Assembly (NCBI GenBank): GCA_001314805.1
Contig: LJSY01000003.1
Span: forward strand, 91,912 to 155,911
Direction: 5' to 3'
Length of the DNA: 64,000 nucleotides
DNA from: Rhodobacteraceae bacterium HLUCCO18
GTDB lineage: Bacteria > Pseudomonadota > Alphaproteobacteria > Rhodobacterales > Rhodobacteraceae
Below are positions 55,012-64,000 of this stretch, in pieces; position 1 is the first letter of the stretch; every line of letters starts with the position of its first letter. Position numbers and translations under genes: made by a program. The notes under the pieces were generated by a model. The model was not told where the DNA came from and did not search any database. It saw nothing but the letters and a program-made list of their open reading frames with translations.

Positions 55012-55332
55012 CTACAGCGAGCCCTCTATCGCGAGTGTCAGGCCGGACCGACGCGGCGGGCTCCAGGTGCCAGCCATGCGGTCCTCGATGCATCGTTCCA
55101 GCGCCTCGGTCTCGGATTGCGGGTCGAGGATCGCCGATGTAACGACCAGCCGTCCCCCCGCCGAGGGGCCTTCGCTGCCTCCGCCGACGCCGATCGACCC
55201 CGAAATCCCGTCTGCCTGCCGCGCTTCGTCGGCGCAGAGCCGCGCCGCGCGTTCCCGCGTCATGGGCTGGGCGGCACAGCCCGCCGCAAGGGCGAGTGCG
55301 AGGCCTGCCATGACGAAGGAGGCTGCGCGCAT
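55012..55332 (-). CDS. Small lipoprotein encoded inside the sdh operon
   Basis: 106 residues. Signal [19 protein letters not shown] has a good lipobox (LAAGC), so Cys19 should be lipidated. The mature part has a Gly/Ser-rich stretch and one more cysteine pair partner. The ATG shares one base with the sdhA stop (TGATG at 55330-55334), so translation is coupled. Genes of this kind sit between sdhA and sdhB in relatives, but the role is unknown; an assembly or envelope function is only a guess. Confidence 0.8.
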   Translation of the reverse strand: MRAASFVMAGLALALAAGCAAQPMTRERAARLCADEARQADGISGSIGVGGGSEGPSAGGRLVVTSAILDPQSETEALERCIEDRMAGTWSPPRRSGLTLAIEGSL

Positions 55333-57158
55333 CAGTAGACCCGCGCCTTGGGCTTGATCCTGTCGAGGTCGATGCCGCCCTCGTTATGGCCGATGAGCGG
55401 GTTCAGATGCACCGGTCGGAAGTCGAGATCGACCTTCGCGCCATCCACGACGGCCAGCGAGTGCTTGCGCCAGTTGACGTCGTCGCGATCCGGATAATCC
55501 TCGTGCGCATGAGCCCCGCGGCTTTCCTTGCGCGCCTCGGCCGAGACGATGGTTGCCATCGCGTTCGGCATGAGGTTGGTCAGCTCCAGCGTCTCCATCA
55601 GGTCGGAGTTCCAGATCAGCGACCGATCAGTAACGTGCAGGTCGTCCATCTTGCCGGCGACGCCCTGCATTTTCTCCACGCCTTCGGCCAGCGTCTTGTC
55701 GGTGCGGAAGACGGCGGCGTCGGCCTGCATGGTCTGCTGCATCTCGAGACGAAGCGCGGCTGTGGGCGTGCCGCCATCGGCGTGCCGGATCTTGTCGAAG
55801 CGGGTCATGGCGTAGTCCATCGACGCGCGCGGCACGTCCGGTATGGCGCTGGACGGATCGACGACTTCCGCGGCACGGATCGCGGCCGCCCGGCCGAACA
55901 CCACGAGGTCGATCAGGCTGTTGGAGCCCAGCCGGTTCGCGCCATGGACCGAGGCGCACCCCGCCTCGCCCACGGCCATGAGGCCCGGAACGGTGGCGTC
56001 GGGATCGTCCTTGGTGGGGTTCAGAACCTCGCCCCAGTAATTCGTCGGGATGCCGCCCATGTTGTAATGGACCGTCGGCAGAACCGGGATCGGCTCTTTC
56101 GTGAGGTCGACACCGGCGAAGATGCGGGCGGACTCCGAGATGCCCGGCAGGCGCAGCGCCAGCGTCTCGGGCGGCAGGTGGTTGAGGTGGAGGTGGATGT
56201 GGTCCTTGTTCGGGCCCACGCCGCGCCCCTCGCGGATCTCCATGGTCATGCAGCGCGAGACCACGTCGCGGGAGGCGAGGTCCTTGTAGGTGGGCGCGTA
56301 GCGTTCCATGAAGCGCTCGCCCTCGGAATTCGTCAGATAGCCGCCTTCGCCGCGGGCGCCCTCGGTGATCAGGCAGCCCGAGCCGTAGATGCCGGTGGGG
56401 TGGAACTGCACGAATTCCATGTCCTGCAGCGGCAGACCCTGGCGCGCGACCATGCCGCCGCCGTCGCCGGTGCAGGTGTGCGCCGAGGTCGCCGAGAAAT
56501 AGGCGCGTCCGTAGCCGCCGGTGGCCAGAACCACCATCTTGGCGCGGAAGACGTGGATCGTGCCGTCATCGAGTTTCCACGCCACCACGCCGACGCATTG
56601 CCCGTCCTCCGTCATCAGAAGGTCGGTGGCGAAATACTCGATGTAGAACTCGGCCTTCTGCTTGAGCGACTGACCGTAGAGCGTGTGCAGGATCGCGTGG
56701 CCGGTGCGGTCGGCGGCGGCGCAGGTGCGCTGCACCGGGGGGCCTTCGCCGAACTCGGTGGTGTGGCCGCCGAAGGGGCGCTGGTAGATCTTGCCGTCCT
56801 CGGTGCGCGAGAAGGGCACGCCGTAATGTTCAAGCTCGTAGACCGCCTTGGGTGCCTCGCGGGCGAGGTATTCCATCGCGTCGGTGTCGCCCAGCCAGTC
56901 CGAACCCTTCACCGTGTCGTACATGTGCCAGTGCCAGTGGTCCGGCCCCATGTTGCCGAGCGAGGCGGCGATGCCGCCCTGGGCCGCGACCGTGTGGGAG
57001 CGGGTCGGGAACACCTTGGACACGCAGGCCGTCTTCAGGCCCCGTTCGGCCATCCCCAGCGTCGCGCGCAGGCCCGAGCCGCCCGCGCCCACCACGACCA
57101 CGTCGTAGCTGTGTTCGGTGATGTCGTAGCTTGCCGATTTGTTGAACGTATCTTTCAT
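55332..57158 (-). CDS. sdhA: Succinate dehydrogenase flavoprotein subunit
   Basis: Catalytic subunit of complex II, 608 residues, oxidising succinate to fumarate. [13 protein letters not shown] binds FAD, the flavin-linked His is in [11 protein letters not shown], and the active-site segments [21 protein letters not shown] and [13 protein letters not shown] are present. ATG at 57158 is used because [19 protein letters not shown] is the usual N terminus. Confidence 0.98.
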   Translation of the reverse strand: MKDTFNKSASYDITEHSYDVVVVGAGGSGLRATLGMAERGLKTACVSKVFPTRSHTVAAQGGIAASLGNMGPDHWHWHMYDTVKGSDWLGDTDAMEYLAREAPKAVYELEHYGVPFSRTEDGKIYQRPFGGHTTEFGEGPPVQRTCAAADRTGHAILHTLYGQSLKQKAEFYIEYFATDLLMTEDGQCVGVVAWKLDDGTIHVFRAKMVVLATGGYGRAYFSATSAHTCTGDGGGMVARQGLPLQDMEFVQFHPTGIYGSGCLITEGARGEGGYLTNSEGERFMERYAPTYKDLASRDVVSRCMTMEIREGRGVGPNKDHIHLHLNHLPPETLALRLPGISESARIFAGVDLTKEPIPVLPTVHYNMGGIPTNYWGEVLNPTKDDPDATVPGLMAVGEAGCASVHGANRLGSNSLIDLVVFGRAAAIRAAEVVDPSSAIPDVPRASMDYAMTRFDKIRHADGGTPTAALRLEMQQTMQADAAVFRTDKTLAEGVEKMQGVAGKMDDLHVTDRSLIWNSDLMETLELTNLMPNAMATIVSAEARKESRGAHAHEDYPDRDDVNWRKHSLAVVDGAKVDLDFRPVHLNPLIGHNEGGIDLDRIKPKARVY

Positions 57159-57174
57159 CGCGTGATTGTCCCTT

Positions 57175-57546
57175 TCACAGCGCGATTTGTGCCAGCGCGA
57201 CCAGTCCCGCGGCGGCAAGGCCGTAGCTGACGATCGTCATCGCGATGATCCAGATCTTGCGGGCCAGACCGCGGACGTAATCCTCGAGCAGCGTGGTCAC
57301 GCCGAGCCGGAAATGATGCAGGCCGACCACGAGATAGGCGGCCACGATGGAAGCCGGGATCGGTCGGCTGAGGCTCGCGATCACCTCCGCGTGGGAGGCG
57401 CCCAGAAGCGGCCCGATGATCGCCAGGAAAAACGGGGTCAGAACCAGAAGCGCCACGGAGGTGACCGTCATAGTCCAGAAATGGTGCGTGCCGGATTTGG
57501 CCGCCCCCAGCCCGGTCACGCGCTTTCTGTCGGTTACGAATGCCAT
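57175..57546 (-). CDS. sdhD: Succinate dehydrogenase membrane anchor, SdhD
   Basis: Membrane anchor of complex II, 123 residues, three helices. [20 protein letters not shown] is the first, and [18 protein letters not shown] carries the His and the quinone-site Asp-Tyr. Two adjacent ATGs (57549, 57546) are possible; GGAGG is 5 bases before the second. It lies 11 bp after sdhC. Confidence 0.93.
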   Translation of the reverse strand: MAFVTDRKRVTGLGAAKSGTHHFWTMTVTSVALLVLTPFFLAIIGPLLGASHAEVIASLSRPIPASIVAAYLVVGLHHFRLGVTTLLEDYVRGLARKIWIIAMTIVSYGLAAAGLVALAQIAL

Positions 57547-57557
57547 CATGTCCTCCG

Positions 57558-57941
57558 TCAGATCGCGATCAGCGTCAGGAAGGTCAGCGCGACCGACCCG
57601 ATCAGCATGCCCCAGCCCATGCGGTCGGAGCTTTCCAGGTCGAGCCCGTAGCCGGCGTCCCAGATCAGGTGCCGCACCCCGCCCAGGGCGTGATACCAGA
57701 GGCCAAGGACCGAAAGCGCCATCACCAGATCGCCGAGAAACGAGGTGACGATGCCGTCGACCGTGGCGAAGTAGTCGGCGCCCGTGGCCGCCGCGATCAG
57801 CCACCACACCAGCAGGAAGGCCGCGACGATCATCGCGTTCCCGGTGATCCGGACGAGGATCGAGGTCATGGAGTTCAGTTGCGGTCGGTAGATCGACAGG
57901 TGCGGGGACAGCGGTCGGTTGCCGCGGTTCACGTCGGCCAT
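57558..57941 (-). CDS. sdhC: Succinate dehydrogenase cytochrome b556 subunit, SdhC
   Basis: Haem-binding anchor of complex II, 127 residues. RPLSPHLSIYRPQLNSMTSILVRITG is the family signature; the haem His is in LWYHALGGVRHLIWD. ATG at 57941 has AAGGGG 8 bases upstream. First gene of the operon; two GTGATCAC-core palindromes lie 133-162 bp in front. Confidence 0.95.
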   Translation of the reverse strand: MADVNRGNRPLSPHLSIYRPQLNSMTSILVRITGNAMIVAAFLLVWWLIAAATGADYFATVDGIVTSFLGDLVMALSVLGLWYHALGGVRHLIWDAGYGLDLESSDRMGWGMLIGSVALTFLTLIAI

Positions 57942-58073
57942 GGCGGACACCCCTTCAGGTTGGGCTTGGTCGTGTTGGTGGTCATATGAATAATACGTTT
58001 TGCCGGGCTGTCACGCGGGATGCGTCGGTTTTCGCCGTGAAACGTGGGTCTTAACGCCGCAGAGACGTGCTTT

Positions 58074-58103
58074 GTGATCACGGATTTCCAGACTGTGATC
58101 ACA
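58074..58103. promoter_or_regulatory. Paired GTGATCAC operators in front of sdhCDAB
   Basis: GTGATCAC at 58074-58081 and TGTGATCACA at 58094-58103, with centres 21 bp apart. The same pair with the same spacing lies in front of sucC (62734-62764). The arrangement indicates two dimers on one face of the helix and a common regulator of both TCA operons. Confidence 0.7.
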
Positions 58104-58208
58104 TAATTCGCCTTTGTCCGACAAGGGTTGCTTGTTTCAGCGCCCGACGTGCACGAGACAGGTGATCTCCAGATTTCGAGACAGTTTTCTTCAGGAAAAA
58201 CCGTCCTT

Positions 58209-59264
58209 TCACGTGGGCATCAACGCCCAGTAATCGAGGTCGAGAAGCACGTCCGGCCGGTATTTGCCGTCCTCTCGCTTCAGCGCGCCCACCTCGGCCC
58301 CGTCCTTCGTCGCGACCAGCCGCAGCCGGATCGCACCCACGCCCGGCGCGGGTGTCCGGGCCGTGTCGAGAACTTCGGACCAGGCGCGCACCGTGTCGGC
58401 CGCGAAGCACGGGTTGGCGTGACTTCCTGCGTTGATCGCCGCGATGCATTGCGCGTTGGCCAGCCCGTTGAAGCTGAGCGCGCGGGCCATCGACATGACG
58501 TGGCCGCCATAGATCAGGCGTTTGCGGTCCTCGCGCGGGGTGGCGTCGAAATGGGTCTTGGACGTGTTCTGCCACAGCCGCGTGGCCATCATGTGCTCGG
58601 CTTCCTCGATGGTCACGCCGTCCACGTGATCGATGATCTCGCCCACAGCGTAATCCGACAGGCGGTGCGGCTCTCCGGCCTGGGTGAAATCGTAGGCGGA
58701 GAAATCGAGGCCACCGGGGATGACCAGCATCCCGGGGTCTACCGCGGGGGCAAGATCGGGCAGCATCGTTTCGGGCGCGGGCGCATCAGTGTCGCGCTTG
58801 CGCACCATGACCCAGCGGGCGAACTCCATCACCGCCAGCCCGTGCTGGTTGCGCCCCGTGGTGCGGACATAGACGACGCCGGTCTTGCCCGAGGAGTTCT
58901 GTTTCAGCCCGATCACCTCGGAGAAGGCGCGGATCGTGTCGCCCGCGTAGACGGGGCGGAGCCATCGCGCCTCGGCATATCCCAGATTGGCGACCGCGTT
59001 CAGCGAGACATCCGGCACCGACTTGCCGAAGACGATGTGAAAGGCCGCCAGATCGTCGATCGGGCTTTCCGGCAGGCCGCAGGCGCGCGCGAACTCGTCC
59101 GAGGAATAGAGCGCATGCCGCGCGGGGTAGAGGGCATGGTACAGCGCCCGTTCCCCGCCCGACACGGTGCGCGGCACCGCGTGCTCGATCACGTCGCCGA
59201 CGCGGTAATCCTCGAAGAAGCGGCCCGGATTGGTCTTGGTGGCGGGGGTCGCGTCCTTGGGCAT
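58209..59264 (-). CDS. mch: Mesaconyl-CoA hydratase (MaoC-like)
   Basis: Double hot-dog hydratase of 351 residues of the ethylmalonyl-CoA pathway, hydrating mesaconyl-C1-CoA to erythro-3-methylmalyl-CoA. The N-terminal GRFFEDYRVGDVIEHAVPRTVSGGERALYHALYPARHALYSS and the C-terminal FDATPREDRKRLIYGGHVMSMARALSFNG are characteristic. ATG at 59264 follows GGGAGAGC. It is the last gene of an operon with mcl2, whose product cleaves malyl-CoA thioester, supporting the call. Confidence 0.94.
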   Translation of the reverse strand: MPKDATPATKTNPGRFFEDYRVGDVIEHAVPRTVSGGERALYHALYPARHALYSSDEFARACGLPESPIDDLAAFHIVFGKSVPDVSLNAVANLGYAEARWLRPVYAGDTIRAFSEVIGLKQNSSGKTGVVYVRTTGRNQHGLAVMEFARWVMVRKRDTDAPAPETMLPDLAPAVDPGMLVIPGGLDFSAYDFTQAGEPHRLSDYAVGEIIDHVDGVTIEEAEHMMATRLWQNTSKTHFDATPREDRKRLIYGGHVMSMARALSFNGLANAQCIAAINAGSHANPCFAADTVRAWSEVLDTARTPAPGVGAIRLRLVATKDGAEVGALKREDGKYRPDVLLDLDYWALMPT

Positions 59265-59265
59265 C

Positions 59266-59472
59266 TCACTGCTCTCCCAGCTTGAGGTCGGGCGAATAGG
59301 CCACCTCGACCTCCTTGATGACGGCCTGCCCGCAGCGCATGACACCGCGCGCGGCATCGAAGGACATCACCGGATCGCCATGGAGCGTCCATCCGTCGGC
59401 CAGAGCGCGGCTCACCTTGTGGCAGAACGCCGAGGTATCGTCCTCGGTCAGCAGACGGTAGAGACGCGTCAT
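59266..59472 (-). CDS. DUF1737 domain protein
   Basis: 68 residues: MTRLYRLLTEDDTSAFCHKV, then DGWTLHGDPVMSFDAARGVMRCGQAVIKEVE, the DUF1737 pattern, ending YSPDLKLGEQ. Small, soluble, function unknown. It overlaps the nnrU-like gene by 4 bp (ATGA, 59469-59472) and precedes mch by one base, so it is translated as part of the pathway operon. Confidence 0.85.
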   Translation of the reverse strand: MTRLYRLLTEDDTSAFCHKVSRALADGWTLHGDPVMSFDAARGVMRCGQAVIKEVEVAYSPDLKLGEQ

Positions 59473-60023
59473 CGCGGGAACGGGTAGTAGCCGAGCCATG
59501 TGTGGATCGCCGCCACCACGAGGTAGAGGACGAGGCCCACGCCGAAGGCGATCGCGTCGTTGCGGACACTGGCATTCGCCGGACGCTCCCATGTCGGTTC
59601 GGCCCGGTTGATCAGGATCACTTCGAGGACGGCCCAGCCCAGCAAACCACCGAACAGCAGGATCGACGCGAGGTCCCCGTTCACCAGCAGGTGACCCACC
59701 GCCCATGATTTCACGCCGGTCAGCTGCTTGTGGCGCACGCGCGCGGACATCGTGCCGGGAATGGCGGACAGCGCGAAGAACCAGAAACCTATCAGGATCA
59801 GCAGATTCGCGATATGGATCGTGAAGGCCGGCGGGAACCAGACCTGCGCGACCCCCGCGCTGCGGTAGCCGATGACCATCAGGACGATGGAGCCGAGCAG
59901 CAGAACCGCCACCAGCGCCTTGCCCGCATCGCCCATCGCCGCGCGCCGGTCGGGCGCCACGCGTTTGAAGATATGGGCGCCGATCCAGATCGCGATGCCC
60001 AGAATTAGAAGAATGTAACCCAT
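59469..60023 (-). CDS. NnrU family membrane protein
   Basis: 184 residues with about five membrane helices (MGYILLILGIAIWIGAHIFKR, ALVAVLLLGSIVLMVIGYR, HIANLLILIGFWFFALSAIPG and others). HLLVNGDLASILLFGGLLGWAVLE is the NnrU signature. The family is named from a nitric-oxide respiration locus and is related to isoprenoid-type membrane enzymes, but its job is not established. The ATG shares one base with the mcl2 stop (TGATG). Confidence 0.85.
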   Translation of the reverse strand: MGYILLILGIAIWIGAHIFKRVAPDRRAAMGDAGKALVAVLLLGSIVLMVIGYRSAGVAQVWFPPAFTIHIANLLILIGFWFFALSAIPGTMSARVRHKQLTGVKSWAVGHLLVNGDLASILLFGGLLGWAVLEVILINRAEPTWERPANASVRNDAIAFGVGLVLYLVVAAIHTWLGYYPFPR

Positions 60024-60889
60024 CAAGCGGCCTCCACCGACGCAATTGCCTCTGCCTTGGCGAGCGTCGCGCGGGCGGTGTCGACATGCAAGTTCTCAAC
60101 GATCCTTCCGTCCACCACCGCGACGCCTTGTCCTTCACGCAGGGCCTCTTCGTAGGCGGCAATCTGGCGGCGGGCGAGTTCGATCTCGTCGGGCGAAGGC
60201 GCGAAGGCCTGATTGGCGATGTCGATCTGGGCCGGATGGATCAGCGTCTTGCCGTCGAAGCCAAGGTCCCGGCCCTCGGCGCATTCGGCCGCCAGCCCCG
60301 CCTCGTCGCGGAAGGCGTTGTAGACGCCATCGACGCAGACCAGTCCATGGGCGCGGGCGGCCAGAAGGCACATCTGGAGCGAGGTCGACATCGCCGCGCG
60401 CGTGCGGCAGATCAGGTCCTTGGCAAGGTCGTTGGTGCCCATCACGAAGCCGGCCATGCGCGGCGCGGCGGCGATGCGGGCGGCGTTCAGGATGCCCAGC
60501 GGCGTTTCCATCATCGCCCAGATCGTGGTGTCAGCGGTCTCGGGCCGCGCGTCGAGCCGCATGGCGAGCGCCTCGATATCGGCGGCGTCTCCCACCTTGG
60601 GCAAAAGGATCGCCTCGGGGCCGATGGCGGCGATCGCGTCCAGATCGTCTGCGCCCCAATCGGTGCCGAACCCGTTGATGCGGACAAGCTGCGCCTTGGC
60701 GCCATAGCCCCCGGCATCCAGCGTCTCGGCCAGCAGCGCACGGGCCGCGGCTTTTTCGTCAGCAGACACGGCGTCTTCCAGATCGAAGATGATCGCGTCG
60801 GTCGGCAGCGTCCTGGCCTTGTCCAGCGCCCTTGGCTTGGAGCCGGGAATATAGAGAACCGAGCGGTAGGGGCGCGCGCGATGATCCAT
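60023..60889 (-). CDS. mcl2: (3S)-malyl-CoA thioesterase
   Basis: CitE-like TIM-barrel protein of 288 residues that hydrolyses malyl-CoA to malate and CoA in the ethylmalonyl-CoA pathway. RSVLYIPGSKPRALDKA, DAIIFDLEDAV (metal-site Glu/Asp), WAMMETPLGILNAARIAAAP and GFDGKTLIHPAQI are present. The N terminus and overall length fit Mcl2 of Rhodobacter better than the longer lyase Mcl1. CGGAGGG lies 7 bases before ATG 60889. Confidence 0.92.
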   Translation of the reverse strand: MDHRARPYRSVLYIPGSKPRALDKARTLPTDAIIFDLEDAVSADEKAAARALLAETLDAGGYGAKAQLVRINGFGTDWGADDLDAIAAIGPEAILLPKVGDAADIEALAMRLDARPETADTTIWAMMETPLGILNAARIAAAPRMAGFVMGTNDLAKDLICRTRAAMSTSLQMCLLAARAHGLVCVDGVYNAFRDEAGLAAECAEGRDLGFDGKTLIHPAQIDIANQAFAPSPDEIELARRQIAAYEEALREGQGVAVVDGRIVENLHVDTARATLAKAEAIASVEAA

Positions 60890-61223
60890 GGATGAACCCT
60901 CCGAATTCGGCGTCGTCCGGGCCTTGGGCGACCCGGAATCTTGGCGTGGGCCGTGTGGAACCATGTGCGGCCCGCGAAATCAAGTTCCGATTTGCCGCGC
61001 CGCAGAAGAATATTGTTGCGCGTGCGAAGGCGCCGCGCCGTTCACGTCATCTTAACTCCGTTTACGGCAGGCTGGTCTTGTCGGCGCGTCCCACAGGGCG
61101 CTGTGCGCATCCGCGCCGGCCCATCACCCCCGAGCCGGACGCAGGGATGCACCGCTCGGCCGCCCCGCCCTCCGGATCAGGCAGGCTCGCACGCGACGCC
61201 GCCGCAACAGGAAAGGCGCAGAC
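60890..61223. other. Intergenic region, 334 bp
   Basis: Divergent gap between mcl2 and the small secreted-protein gene. It contains a less GC-rich patch at about 60985-61020 (ATTTGCC, GAATATTGTTGCG) that may hold the mcl2 promoter. No gene, RNA or long inverted repeat is recognised. Confidence 0.5.
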
Positions 61224-62607
<1,384 letters not shown>

Positions 62608-62631
62608 CCCCGCGCGATGGTCATTGACAGG

Positions 62632-62661
62632 AAACGGCGGTCCCCGGGCCGCCGTTTTTTC
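62632..62661 (+). terminator. Rho-independent terminator after mdh
   Basis: AAACGGCGG (62632-62640) and CCGCCGTTT (62649-62657) pair perfectly around an 8-base loop and run into T6. mdh is therefore mostly transcribed separately from sucC, which has its own control region. Confidence 0.88.
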
Positions 62662-62733
62662 TTTCGGGTGATCGATACCGCGAATCGCTATCGCGCTTCG
62701 GCATACCGCCGCATACTTCGATGTGAGAAATTT

Positions 62734-62764
62734 TGTGATCACACATTTTTGACCTGTGATCACA
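62734..62764. promoter_or_regulatory. Paired TGTGATCACA operators in front of sucC
   Basis: Two perfect copies of TGTGATCACA, at 62734-62743 and 62755-62764, with centres 21 bp apart, 110-140 bp in front of sucC. Matches the pair in front of sdhC in sequence and spacing. Confidence 0.75.
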
Positions 62765-62873
62765 AATGTCGCTTTTTTCCCGGAAAGCCCGTAACTGCGT
62801 CACAAAGCCGTTTTAATGCGCGCGTGGGTTGTGCTTTAGCGGGTTCAAACACCACTCACGACGGAATGGCGGC

Positions 62874-64000
62874 ATGAATATCCATGAATACCAGGCGAAG
62901 GCTCTCTTGCGCGACTACGGAGCGCCTGTCAGCGACGGACGCGCCGTCCTGAAGGCCGAGGAGGCCAAGACGGCAGCGGGCGAGCTGGACGGACCGCTCT
63001 GGGTCGTGAAGGCGCAGATCCATGCCGGCGGTCGCGGCAAGGGCCATTTCAAGGAACCCGGTGCCGGCGACAAGGGCGGCGTCCGTCTTGCGAAATCCGT
63101 CGAAGAGGCGGAGGCCGAGGCCAAGAAGATGCTGGGCCGCACGCTCGTGACCCATCAGACGGGCCCCGCGGGCAAGGTCGTCAACCGCATCTATATCGAG
63201 GACGGCTCGGGCATCGAGCGCGAGCTTTACCTCGCACTTCTGGTGGACCGCCAGACCAGCCGCATTTCCTTCGTCTGCTCCACCGAGGGCGGAATGGACA
63301 TCGAGGAGGTCGCCGCCTCCACCCCCGAAAAGATCCTGTCCTTCAGCGTCGATCCCGCCACGGGCTACCAACCGTTCCACGGCCGCCGCATCGCGTTCTC
63401 GCTGGGCCTCGAAGGCAAGCAGGTCAAGGAATGCGTCAACCTGATGGGCATTCTCTACAAGGCCTTCGTCGAGAAGGACATGGAGATGCTCGAGATCAAC
63501 CCGCTGATCGTGACTGATACGGGCAACCTCAAGGTGCTCGACGCGAAGCTGGGTTTCGACGGGAACGCGGTCTACCGCCACCCCGATATCGCCGCGCTGC
63601 GCGACGAGACGGAGGAGGACCCCAAGGAACTCGCCGCCTCCAAGCATGACCTCAACTATATCGCGCTGGATGGCGAGATCGGCTGCATGGTCAACGGCGC
63701 GGGCCTGGCCATGGCGACGATGGACATCATCAAGCTTTACGGGGCGGAACCGGCGAACTTCCTCGACGTGGGCGGCGGCGCCACCAAGGAGAAGGTGACC
63801 GAGGCGTTCAAGATCATCACCTCGGACCCGAATGTCAAAGGCATCCTGGTCAACATCTTCGGCGGGATCATGCGCTGCGACATCATCGCGGAGGGCATCA
63901 TCGCCGCGGTGAAGGAAGTGGGGCTCAAGGTGCCGCTGGTGGTGCGGCTTGAGGGCACTAACGTCGAGAAGGGCAAGGAGATCATCGCGAACTCCGGCCT
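62874..64000 (+). CDS. sucC: Succinate-CoA ligase ADP-forming subunit beta (3' end beyond window)
   Basis: An open frame of 375 codons runs from ATG 62874 through the window edge without a stop; about 20 more residues are expected. It reads [20 protein letters not shown], then the ATP-grasp segment [36 protein letters not shown], and the CoA-ligase core [12 protein letters not shown] and [20 protein letters not shown]. It forms succinate and ATP from succinyl-CoA with SucD, which should follow. It is controlled by the operator pair upstream. Confidence 0.97.
   Translation, partial: MNIHEYQAKALLRDYGAPVSDGRAVLKAEEAKTAAGELDGPLWVVKAQIHAGGRGKGHFKEPGAGDKGGVRLAKSVEEAEAEAKKMLGRTLVTHQTGPAGKVVNRIYIEDGSGIERELYLALLVDRQTSRISFVCSTEGGMDIEEVAASTPEKILSFSVDPATGYQPFHGRRIAFSLGLEGKQVKECVNLMGILYKAFVEKDMEMLEINPLIVTDTGNLKVLDAKLGFDGNAVYRHPDIAALRDETEEDPKELAASKHDLNYIALDGEIGCMVNGAGLAMATMDIIKLYGAEPANFLDVGGGATKEKVTEAFKIITSDPNVKGILVNIFGGIMRCDIIAEGIIAAVKEVGLKVPLVVRLEGTNVEKGKEIIANSG

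Overview
The window is 64 kb of chromosome from an alphaproteobacterium of the Rhodobacteraceae/Roseobacter group. The evidence is high GC content, genes packed with 4-bp ATGA/GTGA overlaps, a separate F0 ATP synthase operon with a split b subunit (atpF'), and a small lipoprotein gene inside the sdh operon. There are ethylmalonyl-CoA pathway genes (ccr, ecm, mch, mcl2), many TRAP transporters, and linked TCA operons (sdh, mdh, suc). I found no rRNA, tRNA, CRISPR array, phage or transposase gene.

Layout, left to right. 0-4.1 kb (minus strand): ffh, three tandem GNAT acetyltransferases, an AroQ chorismate mutase and rpsP, with what may be the start of rimM at the very edge. 4.2-7.9 kb: a secreted protein, azoR divergent from a LysR regulator around a large palindrome, an EamA exporter and an ArsR repressor. 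7.9-10.9 kb: the F0 operon atpI-B-E-F'-F with a visible promoter and terminator. 10.9-19.1 kb (minus strand): a peptide/nickel-type ABC transporter (two permeases and a double ATPase) followed by an aldehyde dehydrogenase, a membrane protein, an SDR and a P1 peptidase. 19.3-25.1 kb: a frameshifted phytase/esterase-like gene, a LysR/MDR-reductase pair, and a peptide-type binding protein that probably belongs with the ABC permeases. 25.3-32.7 kb: an M20 deacylase, small membrane proteins, a DUF1523 protein, three tandem palindromes, the deoC-aldehyde dehydrogenase operon, a DMT transporter and rpe.

32.7-40.5 kb is the most unusual accessory block. It holds a DHDPS-like aldolase, a solitary molybdenum hydroxylase large subunit, a LysR regulator, an apparently intact 3-hydroxyanthranilate 3,4-dioxygenase and a DctPQM TRAP transporter. 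A nearly identical 14-bp motif lies in front of both the hydroxylase and the dioxygenase, suggesting one regulon. 40.5-47.0 kb: an RpiR regulator, a TAXI-type TRAP system, UspA and a class III aminotransferase. 47.0-53-kb: ccr and ecm, a glycerolipid acyltransferase, an H-NS/HvrA protein, deoD and an aldo/keto reductase.

54.1-64 kb is central metabolism: sdhCDA-lipoprotein-sdhB, then the ethylmalonyl-CoA pathway genes mch-DUF1737-nnrU-mcl2, mdh, and sucC running off the right edge. The sdh and suc promoter regions each carry two GTGATCAC-core palindromes with centres exactly 21 bp apart, which suggests one regulator for both operons. With ccr and ecm, these genes give a route for acetyl-CoA assimilation that feeds malate and succinate into the TCA enzymes encoded beside them.
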